Position numbers and translations under genes: made by a program
Notes under the pieces: model-generated
Database searches by the model: none
Told to the model about the DNA's origin: nothing
The model's input: only the letters and a program-made list of their open reading frames with translations
Shown here: piece by piece, positions 40,872 to 49,180 of the stretch
Position numbering within the stretch: the first letter of the stretch is position 1
Layout: every line of letters starts with the position of its first letter
Source: Actinoplanes octamycinicus
GTDB taxonomy: Bacteria > Actinomycetota > Actinomycetes > Mycobacteriales > Micromonosporaceae
DNA: 64,000 bases
Reading direction: 5' to 3'
Assembly (NCBI RefSeq): GCF_014205225.1
Contig: NZ_JACHNB010000001.1
Coordinates: 9,343,501 to 9,407,500, forward strand

Positions 40872-42851
40872 TCAGATGCCGCGCAGGACGAGCGCCGCGG
40901 CGTGGGAGTGCGCGGCCGGGCCGGTGAGGGCGGCCGACCAGGCGGGTGGCAGCCCGGGGATCTCCGGGCGGGCCGGGTCGCGCAGCCACTGGTGGGTCAG
41001 GTGGACCGCCACGGCCGGCGGCCGGCCCTCGGTGAGCAGGTGGTGGTGCAGGGCGAAGAGCGCCGGGGCGGCGACCTCGGCGGGGACCGGGCGGTGCCAG
41101 CCGATCACGCTGGTGAGGCCGGCGGCGAGCAGGGCGTCGGCGCGGTCCGGGAAGCCGGTGCCGCTGGGGTCGGCGAGGATGGCCAGGCCGTGGCGTTCCT
41201 CCGGGGTCTGGTGGGCGTCCAGGTGGACGACGAGCCGGTCGGCCGGTGCGGCGTCGCGGTAGAAGGCGTCGTAGAGGGTGGCGGCGTCGCCCGTCGGCTC
41301 GCCGAGGAAGACCGGCCGGCGTCCGGGGGTGGGACGAGGCCGCTGGGACAGGTCGATCAGGGTGGCGGCGGTGGGGACGTAGGAGACGATCCCGTCATGA
41401 CCCCGCAGAGGCCGGCGGCCGAGGGCGATGACCCGGTCCGGCTCGGTGGCGCCCAGCAGGGTGCAGCCGCCGGGTTGCGGGACGGCCAGGGCCTGCGCGC
41501 CGACGCGGTGCACCGCTTCCAGGACGGGAGCCAGCCGGTTCGCCAGACCGGTCAGCACCGCGCCGGTCGGGTAGCGCTCGTCGAGGAGTCCGGCCAGGGC
41601 GCAGGTGACCGCGACCAGGTCGGCGGGGGCGGCGGGGAGTTGACCGGCGGCGTCGAGCAGATGCCGGCCGGCCATCCGGAGGTCGTCGTCCCACTCCCCC
41701 GCGAGCCCCGCGGTGAGACGGCTGCGCTGGTAGCGGGCGAAGGCGGCGAGCACGTGATCACCGGAGCGGGTGCCGCCGCGGTGCAGAACCGCCGCGCTGA
41801 TCGCGGCGAGGTCGTCCACGACGGCGGCGGACAGGGGCGGCGCGTCCGGCAGCAGCCGGGTGGCGACCGCGGTCCAGAGACCGGCGCCGCGGACCAGCCG
41901 GTCGCGAGCCGCCCGGCGCAACGCCTCCACCTCGGCGGCAGCGGTCGCCGCCCGCTGCCGCGGCACGGCCCGCGACGCGGCGGCGGCCGAGGGACTCCCC
42001 GACGAAGGGGTGGCCGGTGCCGCGCCCGCCGATGACGGACCGGCCGGTGACGAGGTGGCCGGTGACGGCGCCGATGGCGGGGAGGTGACCACGGCGACCG
42101 GGTAGTCGAGGGCGTCGCCGTTCAGCACCGCCTCCACGTCCAGGAACGACGGCATCGGCACAGTCAGCCCACCGCCCGCCGGGCCCGGGGTCTCCTTGAG
42201 CCGCTGCATCGCCGAGATCATCTTGTTGAAGTCCAGGCCCTGCCCGCCCCGGCCGAGCGCCTCCACCAGGTCGCGCATCGCCTCGGCCGCGGTCAGCGAG
42301 GTCCGCGCCAGCCGGCCGATCTCGGTGCTTTCCGGATGGTTCTCGATCAGGGTCCGGAACAGGCCGGTCGCCCGGTCCACGTCGGCCGTCCCGGGCAGCG
42401 GAGTGCGCGTGCGGACCGCGGTGAGCAGCAGCTCCGAGTCGTGCAGCGGGGCGACCGCCCGGCTGATCAGGAGCAGCCCGAGGAACAGCCGGCAGCTGTC
42501 GTCGACCGGGCCGTGCACCGCCGGGCTGCCCTGGGACTCCTCCAGGACCTCGATGGCCAGTTCCCGGTCGGTGTCCGGCCCGCCGTAGGCCAGGCTCCGC
42601 CCGGCGAGCATGGTGCCGAGCACGGCGGCCAGCCGGTACCGGTGGGTGTCGTCCGGGTCGCTCCAGGTCCGGGCCTCGGTCAGCGCCTCGACGGCGGCGT
42701 CCACGTCGGGTTTCGCCGCGGTGGTGCCGATCCCGGTCTGCCAGGCCCGGGCGGCGAGCAGCTGGCCCAGCTCGGCGAGGGGCCGGAACCGGGCCGGGCC
42801 GGTACGCCTGGCCAGCAACGCGCGCAGGGCGGTGATGCGGTCGTCGTACAT
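40872..42851 (-). CDS. CHAT-like protein lacking the catalytic cysteine
   Basis: The 659-residue protein has an N-terminal helical TPR-like half, an Ala/Pro/Ser-rich linker (residues about 255-300) and a C-terminal CHAT-like half. There RLVVHLDAHQTPEER occupies the place of the active LLHLACHG segment. The block that should carry the Cys (VVLxACxTG) is absent: the chain passes directly to ALLAAGLTSVIGWHRPVPAEVAAPALFALHHHLLTEGRPP, the usual region after it. It looks like a pseudo-protease. It follows the active CHAT gene by 9 bp, with GGAG upstream of its ATG, and is convergent with the truncated CHAT gene. Confidence 0.78.
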   Translation of the reverse strand: MYDDRITALRALLARRTGPARFRPLAELGQLLAARAWQTGIGTTAAKPDVDAAVEALTEARTWSDPDDTHRYRLAAVLGTMLAGRSLAYGGPDTDRELAIEVLEESQGSPAVHGPVDDSCRLFLGLLLISRAVAPLHDSELLLTAVRTRTPLPGTADVDRATGLFRTLIENHPESTEIGRLARTSLTAAEAMRDLVEALGRGGQGLDFNKMISAMQRLKETPGPAGGGLTVPMPSFLDVEAVLNGDALDYPVAVVTSPPSAPSPATSSPAGPSSAGAAPATPSSGSPSAAAASRAVPRQRAATAAAEVEALRRAARDRLVRGAGLWTAVATRLLPDAPPLSAAVVDDLAAISAAVLHRGGTRSGDHVLAAFARYQRSRLTAGLAGEWDDDLRMAGRHLLDAAGQLPAAPADLVAVTCALAGLLDERYPTGAVLTGLANRLAPVLEAVHRVGAQALAVPQPGGCTLLGATEPDRVIALGRRPLRGHDGIVSYVPTAATLIDLSQRPRPTPGRRPVFLGEPTGDAATLYDAFYRDAAPADRLVVHLDAHQTPEERHGLAILADPSGTGFPDRADALLAAGLTSVIGWHRPVPAEVAAPALFALHHHLLTEGRPPAVAVHLTHQWLRDPARPEIPGLPPAWSAALTGPAAHSHAAALVLRGI

Positions 42852-42860
42852 CGGCGGCTC

Positions 42861-45503
42861 CTACTGTCCCCAGTGGGTGAAGCCGGCCCAGGCGACCAGG
42901 TCGGCCGGGTCGGCGTGGTCGAGCCGGTCACGCAGCGGCGCGGGCAGCAGCTCCCGGTCCCGGGCCGGGTCGAGCATCCACAGCTGCGCCTCGCGCAGCG
43001 CCTGCCAGGGCGGCAGCCCGCGGGTGACCAGGTGGTGGTGGAAGACGAACATCAGCAGCGCGGTGGCCCCGTCCGGGATCGCCCACTGGGTGGAGAGCAC
43101 CGAGCGGGCGCCGGCCGCCAGGAACGTGGTGCCCAGGCTGTACGCCTCGTCGTAGCCGTGCACCGACCGCCCGGTGTGGCAGGCGGCGAGCACCACCAGC
43201 CCGATGTCCCGGCCGTCGGCCAGGTCCCGCGCGGTCAGCCGGTCGCCGCCGGCGAGCAGCAGATACGCCTCCCCGGCCGCGGTGTCGACCACCCCGTGGC
43301 AGGCCAGGTGCAGCAGGTCGCCGGCGCACGGGCCGGCGTCGGTGAGCCAGTCCCGGACCTCGCCGGCGGCACCGGCCCCGGACGGGCTGACCGGGCCGTC
43401 CGGCAGCCGGCCGACGTAGCGGGCGCCGCCGTAGAAGGTGCGCTGCACGGCGAACGCCTCGAGCCGGGCGGCCGGCAGGTCGCGGGCCGCGCCGCCGGTG
43501 TCCGGGTCGCCGACGACCAGGCCGAGCGGGCTGACCGGGATCGGTGGCCGGGCGGCCGAGTGGCAGAGCATCCGGGCCGAGGCGGCCTGCGAGATGGCGA
43601 TCCGCTGCACGGCGTACCGGCCGTCGCCGCCGCGCGCGGCGTGCCACGGGATCCGGGCCAGCTCGCCCATCGGCACCAGCACCACCCGGGGCACCCGGCG
43701 CGCGGTGGCCGGCGCCACCCGGGGCAGGGCCCGTTCGATGAGCGGGCCGATCGCCGCCCGCCACGCCCAGTCGCACATCCGCTCGACGGCCGCGACCAGG
43801 TCGTCGCCGCCGGGCGCCGGCGCCGGGCCCAGGTCGCGGGCCAGGCTGCGCAGGTAGCGTTCCACGTCCACCTCGGCGTCCACCCGCAGGAACGGCAGGA
43901 TCAGATAGGCCGGTGGGCCGGTGGCCGGGGCGAGCACCGCGAAGCCGGGCTGCACCCCGTCGGCCGGCACCAGGTAGACCAGCGCGTCGGCGTCCAGCCG
44001 GGCCAGCGCGGCCTGGATCTCGTCGAGGCCGGGCGGGTCGAGCAGCGCGGTGTCGCCGGTCTCGGCCAGCGCCGACCACACCTCGGCGCGCAGCGCGGCG
44101 GGCAGGCTCTCCGGGTCGCCGCCGGCCCGGGCGGCCCGCCAGCGCCGGGCCAGTCCGGTACGCCCGGCCCGGTCCAGCCGCTCCGCCACCCCGGCGGTCT
44201 GGGTGGCCGCGTAGAGCGCCAGCCCGCGCCCGGAGTCCAGCGCCCGCAGCACCCCGGCCGGGTCCCCGTCGCTGAGGAACTGCCGGGCCACGTCGATCGC
44301 GTCCCGGGCCGCGTCGCGCACCGCCGACCGGGTCGCCGCCGGGCTGGACTGGATCAGCGCCCGCCAGGCGTGCCGGCGCAGGCCGTCCAGCGAGGCCTGC
44401 CCGGCGTCGGTGCTGCCGGGCAGCCGCCGGCGGGCCACCGACAGCATCTCGTTGATCATCGCCCACTGCGGGTGCCGCGGCCCGCCGGCCAGCGTCCGGG
44501 CCTCCTCCAGCGCCTCGGCGGCCGCGCGCAGGTCGGCGATCCCGCCGCCCAGCTCGTTGCGGCGGAACAGGCCCATGGCGAGCAGCCCGAGCTGGGTGGC
44601 GCGGCCCGGGTGACCGGCCGGCAGCACCCGCAGCGCGGCCCGGATCCGGTCGATGCCGGCGTCGACCCGGTCCCGGTCGCTGTCCATGGCGAACTCGGCC
44701 AGCCCGGCGCCGCCGAGGAAGAGCGCCCGGTCGTGGTCGCTGATCCCGGGCCGGTCGGCCAGCTCGCCGAGCGCGGCCAGGTCGGCCGGGTCGAGCGGGG
44801 TCTCCGGGTCGTCGATCAGCCGGGCGAACGGTTCCGCGACGCGCATCAGGTCGTCCAGCCCGGATCGCGCCGGGTGGTCCGCGGGCAGACCGTCGAACAC
44901 CGTCTTGAGCTGCCGGAACGCGTCCCCCGGATCCTCCCCGCGCTCGTTGGCGGTCCACGCGCGGTAGGCGGCGTCGAGCAGGTCGGCGTGCCCGTCCGCG
45001 CCGGGCAGCCCGGCGGCCTGCTCGCGGATCGCGGCGATCTCCCGGTCCACGCGCAGCAGCGGGGCCTCGTCGCCGTCGGCGCGGGCCTGCTCGCGCAGCA
45101 CCGCCATCCGGGCCAGCCCGACCAGGGTGCGGGCCGCCGGATCGTCCGGGAAGGCGGCCAGCTCGGCGAGCGCGGCCCGCGGGTCGGTGAGCCGGGACTC
45201 GGCGATCGCCAGCAGCATCGAGGCGGCCCGCGCGGCGCACCGCTGGCGGGGCCAGGCCGGGTCGCCCGGCGGGTCCGCGTCGGCGAGCCGCAGCAGCGCG
45301 TCGACCTGCTGGACGCGGCGGATGTCGGAACCGTCGGCGGTGTCCCGCAACAGCCGGCCGACGAGGGCGGCGGCGAGCGGGCCGCGTACCGGAAATCCGT
45401 CCGGGAACCGCAACAGGTCGGCGACCGCCGCGTCGAGATCTCCCTCGCCGCGGGCGGCGCGGCCGATGGCCGCGCACCGCGCGCCGATCCCCGCCTCGAT
45501 CAT
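42861..45503 (-). CDS. CHAT-domain cysteine protease with TPR-like N-terminal region
   Basis: The 880-residue protein starts at ATG 45503 with GGAGG seven bases upstream. The N-terminal 560 residues are helical repeats. The CHAT domain covers about 560-880 and has LDADALVYLVPADG, RVVLVPMGELARIPWHA, the catalytic His736 in LLHLACHG and Cys775 in VVLAACHTGRSVHGYDEAYSLGTTFLAAGARSVLSTQWAIPD. It is thus a caspase/separase-clan protease with an intact dyad. It lies in a two-gene operon with the Cys-less CHAT protein and is divergent from the TerY-P-like operon. Such proteases act as death or conflict effectors in known systems. Confidence 0.9.
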   Translation of the reverse strand: MIEAGIGARCAAIGRAARGEGDLDAAVADLLRFPDGFPVRGPLAAALVGRLLRDTADGSDIRRVQQVDALLRLADADPPGDPAWPRQRCAARAASMLLAIAESRLTDPRAALAELAAFPDDPAARTLVGLARMAVLREQARADGDEAPLLRVDREIAAIREQAAGLPGADGHADLLDAAYRAWTANERGEDPGDAFRQLKTVFDGLPADHPARSGLDDLMRVAEPFARLIDDPETPLDPADLAALGELADRPGISDHDRALFLGGAGLAEFAMDSDRDRVDAGIDRIRAALRVLPAGHPGRATQLGLLAMGLFRRNELGGGIADLRAAAEALEEARTLAGGPRHPQWAMINEMLSVARRRLPGSTDAGQASLDGLRRHAWRALIQSSPAATRSAVRDAARDAIDVARQFLSDGDPAGVLRALDSGRGLALYAATQTAGVAERLDRAGRTGLARRWRAARAGGDPESLPAALRAEVWSALAETGDTALLDPPGLDEIQAALARLDADALVYLVPADGVQPGFAVLAPATGPPAYLILPFLRVDAEVDVERYLRSLARDLGPAPAPGGDDLVAAVERMCDWAWRAAIGPLIERALPRVAPATARRVPRVVLVPMGELARIPWHAARGGDGRYAVQRIAISQAASARMLCHSAARPPIPVSPLGLVVGDPDTGGAARDLPAARLEAFAVQRTFYGGARYVGRLPDGPVSPSGAGAAGEVRDWLTDAGPCAGDLLHLACHGVVDTAAGEAYLLLAGGDRLTARDLADGRDIGLVVLAACHTGRSVHGYDEAYSLGTTFLAAGARSVLSTQWAIPDGATALLMFVFHHHLVTRGLPPWQALREAQLWMLDPARDRELLPAPLRDRLDHADPADLVAWAGFTHWGQ

Positions 45504-45629
45504 CCGGTCACCTCCAGGTCCGTCTCGCCACCGGGATCTGACGGACCGATTCCGGTACGCCGGGGAGCGCGCGGCCTGTCCGTCAGATGTCGGCGCGAGG
45601 AAACACGTACGAGAGGAAGCGCACCGGCG
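45504..45629. promoter_or_regulatory. Divergent promoter region between the CHAT operon and the TerY-P-like operon
   Basis: The 126-bp gap carries two copies of GTCCGTCAGA facing outward: minus strand 45537-45546 (33 bp from the CHAT start) and plus strand 45578-45587 (42 bp from the TerY-C start). Together they form the inverted repeat CTGACGGAC/GTCCGTCAG. Between them is TTCCGGTACG (45550-45559), a motif dispersed through the window. One regulator could thus control both operons. Confidence 0.75.
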
Positions 45630-45980
45630 ATGGACCAGGAAGTGATGTTCGTCAGCATGGTCTGCAGCTCCCAGCGCCTGCCCACGGTCCTGCGGTTCCG
45701 CTGGGACGGGAGCATGTTCGTGGCGGTGGGAGCGTCCAAGCAGCGTCCGGGAAGTGTCATCCCGCCGGGCGACGGCGGCCCGGTGCACGGCGGGTTCGGC
45801 ACCACGCCGGCCTATCCGGGATGTCCCTATTGCGGCGCGGACGGGTTCGTCCACTGCGGCCGCTGCAAGGAGCTCAGCTGTCACGACGACAGCTGGGAGG
45901 TCTTCACCTGTCCGCGGTGCGGCAACTCCGGCCGGATCACCGGGACCATCGACTCGGTCTCCGGACTGGGCACCGCATGA
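45630..45980 (+). CDS. TerY-C-type zinc-ribbon protein
   Basis: The 116-residue protein has a short beta-rich N-terminal part and a C-terminal metal-binding module with four Cys pairs or near-pairs: GCPYCGADGFVHCGRCKELSC and FTCPRCGNSG. This is the TerY-C arrangement, normally fused to or adjacent to TerY vWA proteins. It probably binds zinc and mediates assembly of the kinase/vWA/phosphatase group. The ATG at 45630 is preceded by GAGAGGAA. Its stop overlaps the kinase start (ATGA), so it is the first gene of a tightly coupled operon. Confidence 0.8.
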   Translation: MDQEVMFVSMVCSSQRLPTVLRFRWDGSMFVAVGASKQRPGSVIPPGDGGPVHGGFGTTPAYPGCPYCGADGFVHCGRCKELSCHDDSWEVFTCPRCGNSGRITGTIDSVSGLGTA

Positions 45981-47368
45981 GCCCGGCGCAGACCACCCGC
46001 CGGGTCCGCGGGACGCACGGCGATTACACCGTGGTCGGCGAGGCGATCAACGCGGGCGGGGTGGGCAGCATCTTCCGCACCACCGACCCGAAGTGGGTCT
46101 ACAAGGAGTACCACTCGCCGGACAAGGCGCCGCCGGCCGAGCACCTGCAGCGGCTGGTGGACATCGGCCGGGACGTGCTGATCCGGCAGGGTCAGGAGAT
46201 CGGGTCGCGGCCGGAGTCGTCGATCAACTGGCCGGTGGACGTGGTCCGGGACGCCGGCGGCCGGATCGTCGGCTGTGTCCTGCCGGCCATCCCGGACCGG
46301 TACTTCCACCCGACGCTGAACTGCGTGAACACCATCGAGTTCCTGGTCATGCGACGGTCCGGGCCGCCGGCCGCGACGTACCGGATGGTGGTGCTGCTGC
46401 GGATGGCCGAGATCCTCGCCTTCGTGCACAGCAAGCGCCTGGTGCACGGCGACGTGAACGCCAAGAACGTGGCGTGGACGCTGCGGCCGGAGCCGGCGGC
46501 GTACCTGATCGACTGTGACGGCATGGTGCCGCAGGACCCGCCGCCGACCAGCGGGGTGCAGGCGAACTACTGGACCGATCCGCGCGTGGTGGACCGGGTG
46601 GTGCCGGCCCAGGACCACTACAGCGACTGGTACTGCCTGGCGCTGGCGTTCTACCGCGGGCTGCTGCTGCCGGCCGGCGGGAATCTGCCCAAGGTGAACG
46701 GGACCTGGGCGGCGCCCAGCCAGATCCCGGACGACCTGGATCCGCGGATCGCCGGGCTGCTGCGTCGCGGGCTGACCGATCCGCTCGACCCGAGCCGGCG
46801 GCCGGAGCCGGCCGAGTGGGTGACCACGCTGATGCAGGTGTACATCGTCGGCGGGAAGTACGACGATGCCGCCCTGGCCAAGCTGGACCGGGCGCTCGGG
46901 ATGCCGAAGCCGGATCCGGTGACCTTCACCCCACTGCCGCCGACGCCGCCACCGCCGTCGCCGCCACCCGGCGTGCGCCCCGGCACCCGGCCGCCGCCAC
47001 CGCCGCCACCGCCGTCGCCCGCGCCGGGGATGCGGCCGCCGCCACCGCGGACGCCCCCGTTCGCGCCGCCGCCACCGCGGATGCCCCCGTTCGCCCCGGC
47101 GCCGCCGCGCCCGGTGCCGCCGCCGCGCTATTCCGAGCCGCCGGCCGGCCGGCTCGCCCTCTGGGCGATGGACGGCGGGATCCGCTGGTACCTGCCGATC
47201 GCCCTGATGACCATCTGCCTCTTCCCGGTGGCCGGGATCCTCGCCCTGATCGTGCTGCTGCAGACCCTCAAGGTCGACCAGCACCGGCCCGGCCGCACCC
47301 CGGCCGTGGTCAGCAGCAGCGTGGTCCTGGCGATCTGCGCCGCCGAACTTCTCAGCACCCTCAGGTGA
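45977..47368 (+). CDS. Protein-kinase-like protein with Pro-rich linker and C-terminal membrane helices
   Basis: The 463-residue protein begins with a kinase-like fold (about 15-290). It has a loop INAGGVGSIFRTTD, Lys43 in WVYKEYHSP as the likely ATP-binding lysine, and a catalytic loop HGDVNAKNV (His157, Asp159). DCDG (Asp179) stands in place of DFG. The pattern resembles the eukaryote-type kinase partners of TerY-P systems. Residues about 315-385 are a long polyproline region (PPPPPP, TPPFAPPPPRMPPFAP). Two membrane helices close the protein (WYLPIALMTICLFPVAGILALIVLL and VVSSSVVLAICAAELL). It would sit at the membrane and phosphorylate partners, with the PP2C protein as counterpart. Confidence 0.8.
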   Translation: MSPAQTTRRVRGTHGDYTVVGEAINAGGVGSIFRTTDPKWVYKEYHSPDKAPPAEHLQRLVDIGRDVLIRQGQEIGSRPESSINWPVDVVRDAGGRIVGCVLPAIPDRYFHPTLNCVNTIEFLVMRRSGPPAATYRMVVLLRMAEILAFVHSKRLVHGDVNAKNVAWTLRPEPAAYLIDCDGMVPQDPPPTSGVQANYWTDPRVVDRVVPAQDHYSDWYCLALAFYRGLLLPAGGNLPKVNGTWAAPSQIPDDLDPRIAGLLRRGLTDPLDPSRRPEPAEWVTTLMQVYIVGGKYDDAALAKLDRALGMPKPDPVTFTPLPPTPPPPSPPPGVRPGTRPPPPPPPPSPAPGMRPPPPRTPPFAPPPPRMPPFAPAPPRPVPPPRYSEPPAGRLALWAMDGGIRWYLPIALMTICLFPVAGILALIVLLQTLKVDQHRPGRTPAVVSSSVVLAICAAELLSTLR

Positions 47369-47391
47369 CCGTCCCGTTCTAGGAGCACCGC

Positions 47392-48069
47392 ATGACCCAG
47401 TCCGAACTCTTCACCGTCTTCCCCGTCTTCCTGCTGGTCGACGTCAGCGCCTCGATGGCCGGCGGCCCGATCGAGGCGGTCAACAAGGCCCTGCCCGACA
47501 TCCAGAACGAGATGCGGGTCAACCCGATGGTCGGCGAGATCGCCCGGATCGGGCTGACCACGTTCTCCGACGAGGCCCGGGTGGTGATCCCGATGTGCGA
47601 CCTGGCCGACGCCCACCTGCCGGAGCTGATGGTGGAGGGTGGCACCAACTTCGCGGCCGCGTTCCGCGGGGTCCGCCAGGCGATCGAATCCGGACTGACC
47701 TCGCTGCCCAAGGGCACCCCGGTCTACCGGCCGGTGGTCTTCTTCATGAGCGACGGCGCGCACCAGTCGCACGACGACTGGGTGGCGCCGCTGAAGGAGC
47801 TGCGGGACTCCGGGTGGAAGTTCGCGCCCGAGGTGGTCACCTTCGGCTTCGGCCAGTCGCAGCGGGAGTCGCTGCAGAAGATCGCCACCCGGTTCGCCTT
47901 CGAGGCCAAGGGCGACGACACGGTCAACCAGGTCCGGGAGATCATGAGCGCGATCGTGCGCAGCATCCGCACCACGTCGACCAGCCTGGCCGACCCGTCC
48001 AAGGCGCAGGGGCTCTACCTGGACACCCCGACCGAGACGTTCACCCAGCTGCCGACGCTGACGATCTGA
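47392..48069 (+). CDS. TerY-like vWA-domain protein
   Basis: The 225-residue protein is essentially one von Willebrand factor A domain. It has a perfect MIDAS motif (DVSASM, Asp17-Ser19-Ser21), the Thr of EGGTNFAAAFRGV and the Asp of FFMSDGAHQSHDDW, which together bind a divalent metal. The C-terminal helix (VNQVREIMSAIVRSI) is typical for TerY. It lacks the fused zinc ribbon because TerY-C is a separate gene three positions upstream in coordinates. It likely bridges kinase, phosphatase and target through metal-dependent binding. Confidence 0.88.
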   Translation: MTQSELFTVFPVFLLVDVSASMAGGPIEAVNKALPDIQNEMRVNPMVGEIARIGLTTFSDEARVVIPMCDLADAHLPELMVEGGTNFAAAFRGVRQAIESGLTSLPKGTPVYRPVVFFMSDGAHQSHDDWVAPLKELRDSGWKFAPEVVTFGFGQSQRESLQKIATRFAFEAKGDDTVNQVREIMSAIVRSIRTTSTSLADPSKAQGLYLDTPTETFTQLPTLTI

Positions 48070-48079
48070 TCGGGTGGTC

Positions 48080-49180
48080 ATGCAGAGATCTGACCGACGC
48101 CGCTTCCCCGACCTGTCCCGGCTGCGCGGGCCGGCCCCGGCGCCGGCCGTCGAGGCGGCCGAGCCGGAGCCGGTGGCGACCGAACCCCCAACCGAGCCCG
48201 CAACCGAGCCCGCAACCGGAATCGAGGCCGGGACCGAAGCCGGGACCGAAGCCGGGACCGAGGCCGAGGTCGAGGCCGGGACCGAGGCCGAGGTCGAGGA
48301 GACTCCGGCCGGGCCGGTCGACCTGGCCGGCGAGGCGCCCACCATCGGCCGGGCCACCGCGCCGCACCTGGGCCGGCTCAACCCGGGCACCGCGCTGCGC
48401 CCGCCGGCCGTCGCGCTGGACGGCACCACCGCCGGGCCGTTCCGGGTGGCCGCCGCTTCCATGATCGGAACCGGTCATCTGGCCTCCGGGCATCCGCGCC
48501 AGGACGCCTACAACTTCATGGCCGGCGACTCCGGGCGGCTCTACGTCGCGATCGCCGACGGGCTCGGCTCCCGGCCGATCTCCCAGCTCGGCGCGCACCT
48601 GTTCACCGAGTCGGTGCTGCTCGCCGCCGCCGAGGCGGACCCGCTCCCGGACGACCCGGACCCGGCGGCGCTGCTGCGCCGGGCCAGCCTGCGGACCGCC
48701 GACCTGGTCGACCGGGTCCACGGACAGGATCCGCGGACCGCCGGGTTCGTCGGGGCGGTCGCGGTGCTCACCGGGACCGGCGGCCGGCTGGCCCGGATCG
48801 GTGACGTGTCCGCGTTCACCCTGGCCGGCGGGGAGTTCACCGAGCTGTTCGCGGCCGACGAGGGGCTGGTGAACGTCGTGACCGCGTCGATGCCCGGGGA
48901 GCGCGCGGAGGAGATCGAGCTGGTCGCCGTGCCGGCCGCGCCGGTGCTGGTGCTCGGCACCGACGGGCTGGCCAACGACCTGCGCACCTCCGGCACGCTG
49001 CGGGAGTGGCTGGGCGAACGGTGGCGGGTGCCGCACCTGCCGTTCGGGATCGGCGACACGCTGCGCTACCGGCGGCAGGGCTCCCACGACGACCGGACCG
49101 CCGTGCTGGTCTGGCGCGATGCGGCGCCGGCCGCGGACCCCACCGACGAGGCCGGCGCGGAGCGGGCCGATGAGACGTGA
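48080..49180 (+). CDS. PP2C-type serine/threonine phosphatase of the TerY-P type
   Basis: The 366-residue protein starts at ATG 48080 (or GTG 48074). An acidic, repetitive N-terminal tail has EAGTEAGTEAGTEAEVE units. The phosphatase domain (about 125-350) shows PP2C marks: GHPRQDAYNFMAG, VAIADGLGS (metal-binding Asp), ARIGDVSAFTLAGG, LVLGTDGLAND and GSHDDRTAVLVW (C-terminal metal-binding Asp pair). It should reverse the action of the kinase encoded two genes upstream. The end overlaps the next gene by 11 bp. Confidence 0.87.
   Translation: MQRSDRRRFPDLSRLRGPAPAPAVEAAEPEPVATEPPTEPATEPATGIEAGTEAGTEAGTEAEVEAGTEAEVEETPAGPVDLAGEAPTIGRATAPHLGRLNPGTALRPPAVALDGTTAGPFRVAAASMIGTGHLASGHPRQDAYNFMAGDSGRLYVAIADGLGSRPISQLGAHLFTESVLLAAAEADPLPDDPDPAALLRRASLRTADLVDRVHGQDPRTAGFVGAVAVLTGTGGRLARIGDVSAFTLAGGEFTELFAADEGLVNVVTASMPGERAEEIELVAVPAAPVLVLGTDGLANDLRTSGTLREWLGERWRVPHLPFGIGDTLRYRRQGSHDDRTAVLVWRDAAPAADPTDEAGAERADET
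48215..48305 (+). repeat. In-frame GCCGGGACCGAA-type repeats in PP2C tail
   Basis: Repeated 12-bp and 18-bp units encode EAGT and EAGTEAEV in the disordered N-terminal tail. Unit lengths are multiples of three. Confidence 0.75.

Noticed and set aside
42336..45629. Long plus-strand frame running into the TerY-C gene
   Set aside because: The upstream part is antisense to the CHAT genes. The real gene starts at 45630, where a ribosome-binding site and conserved sequence begin.
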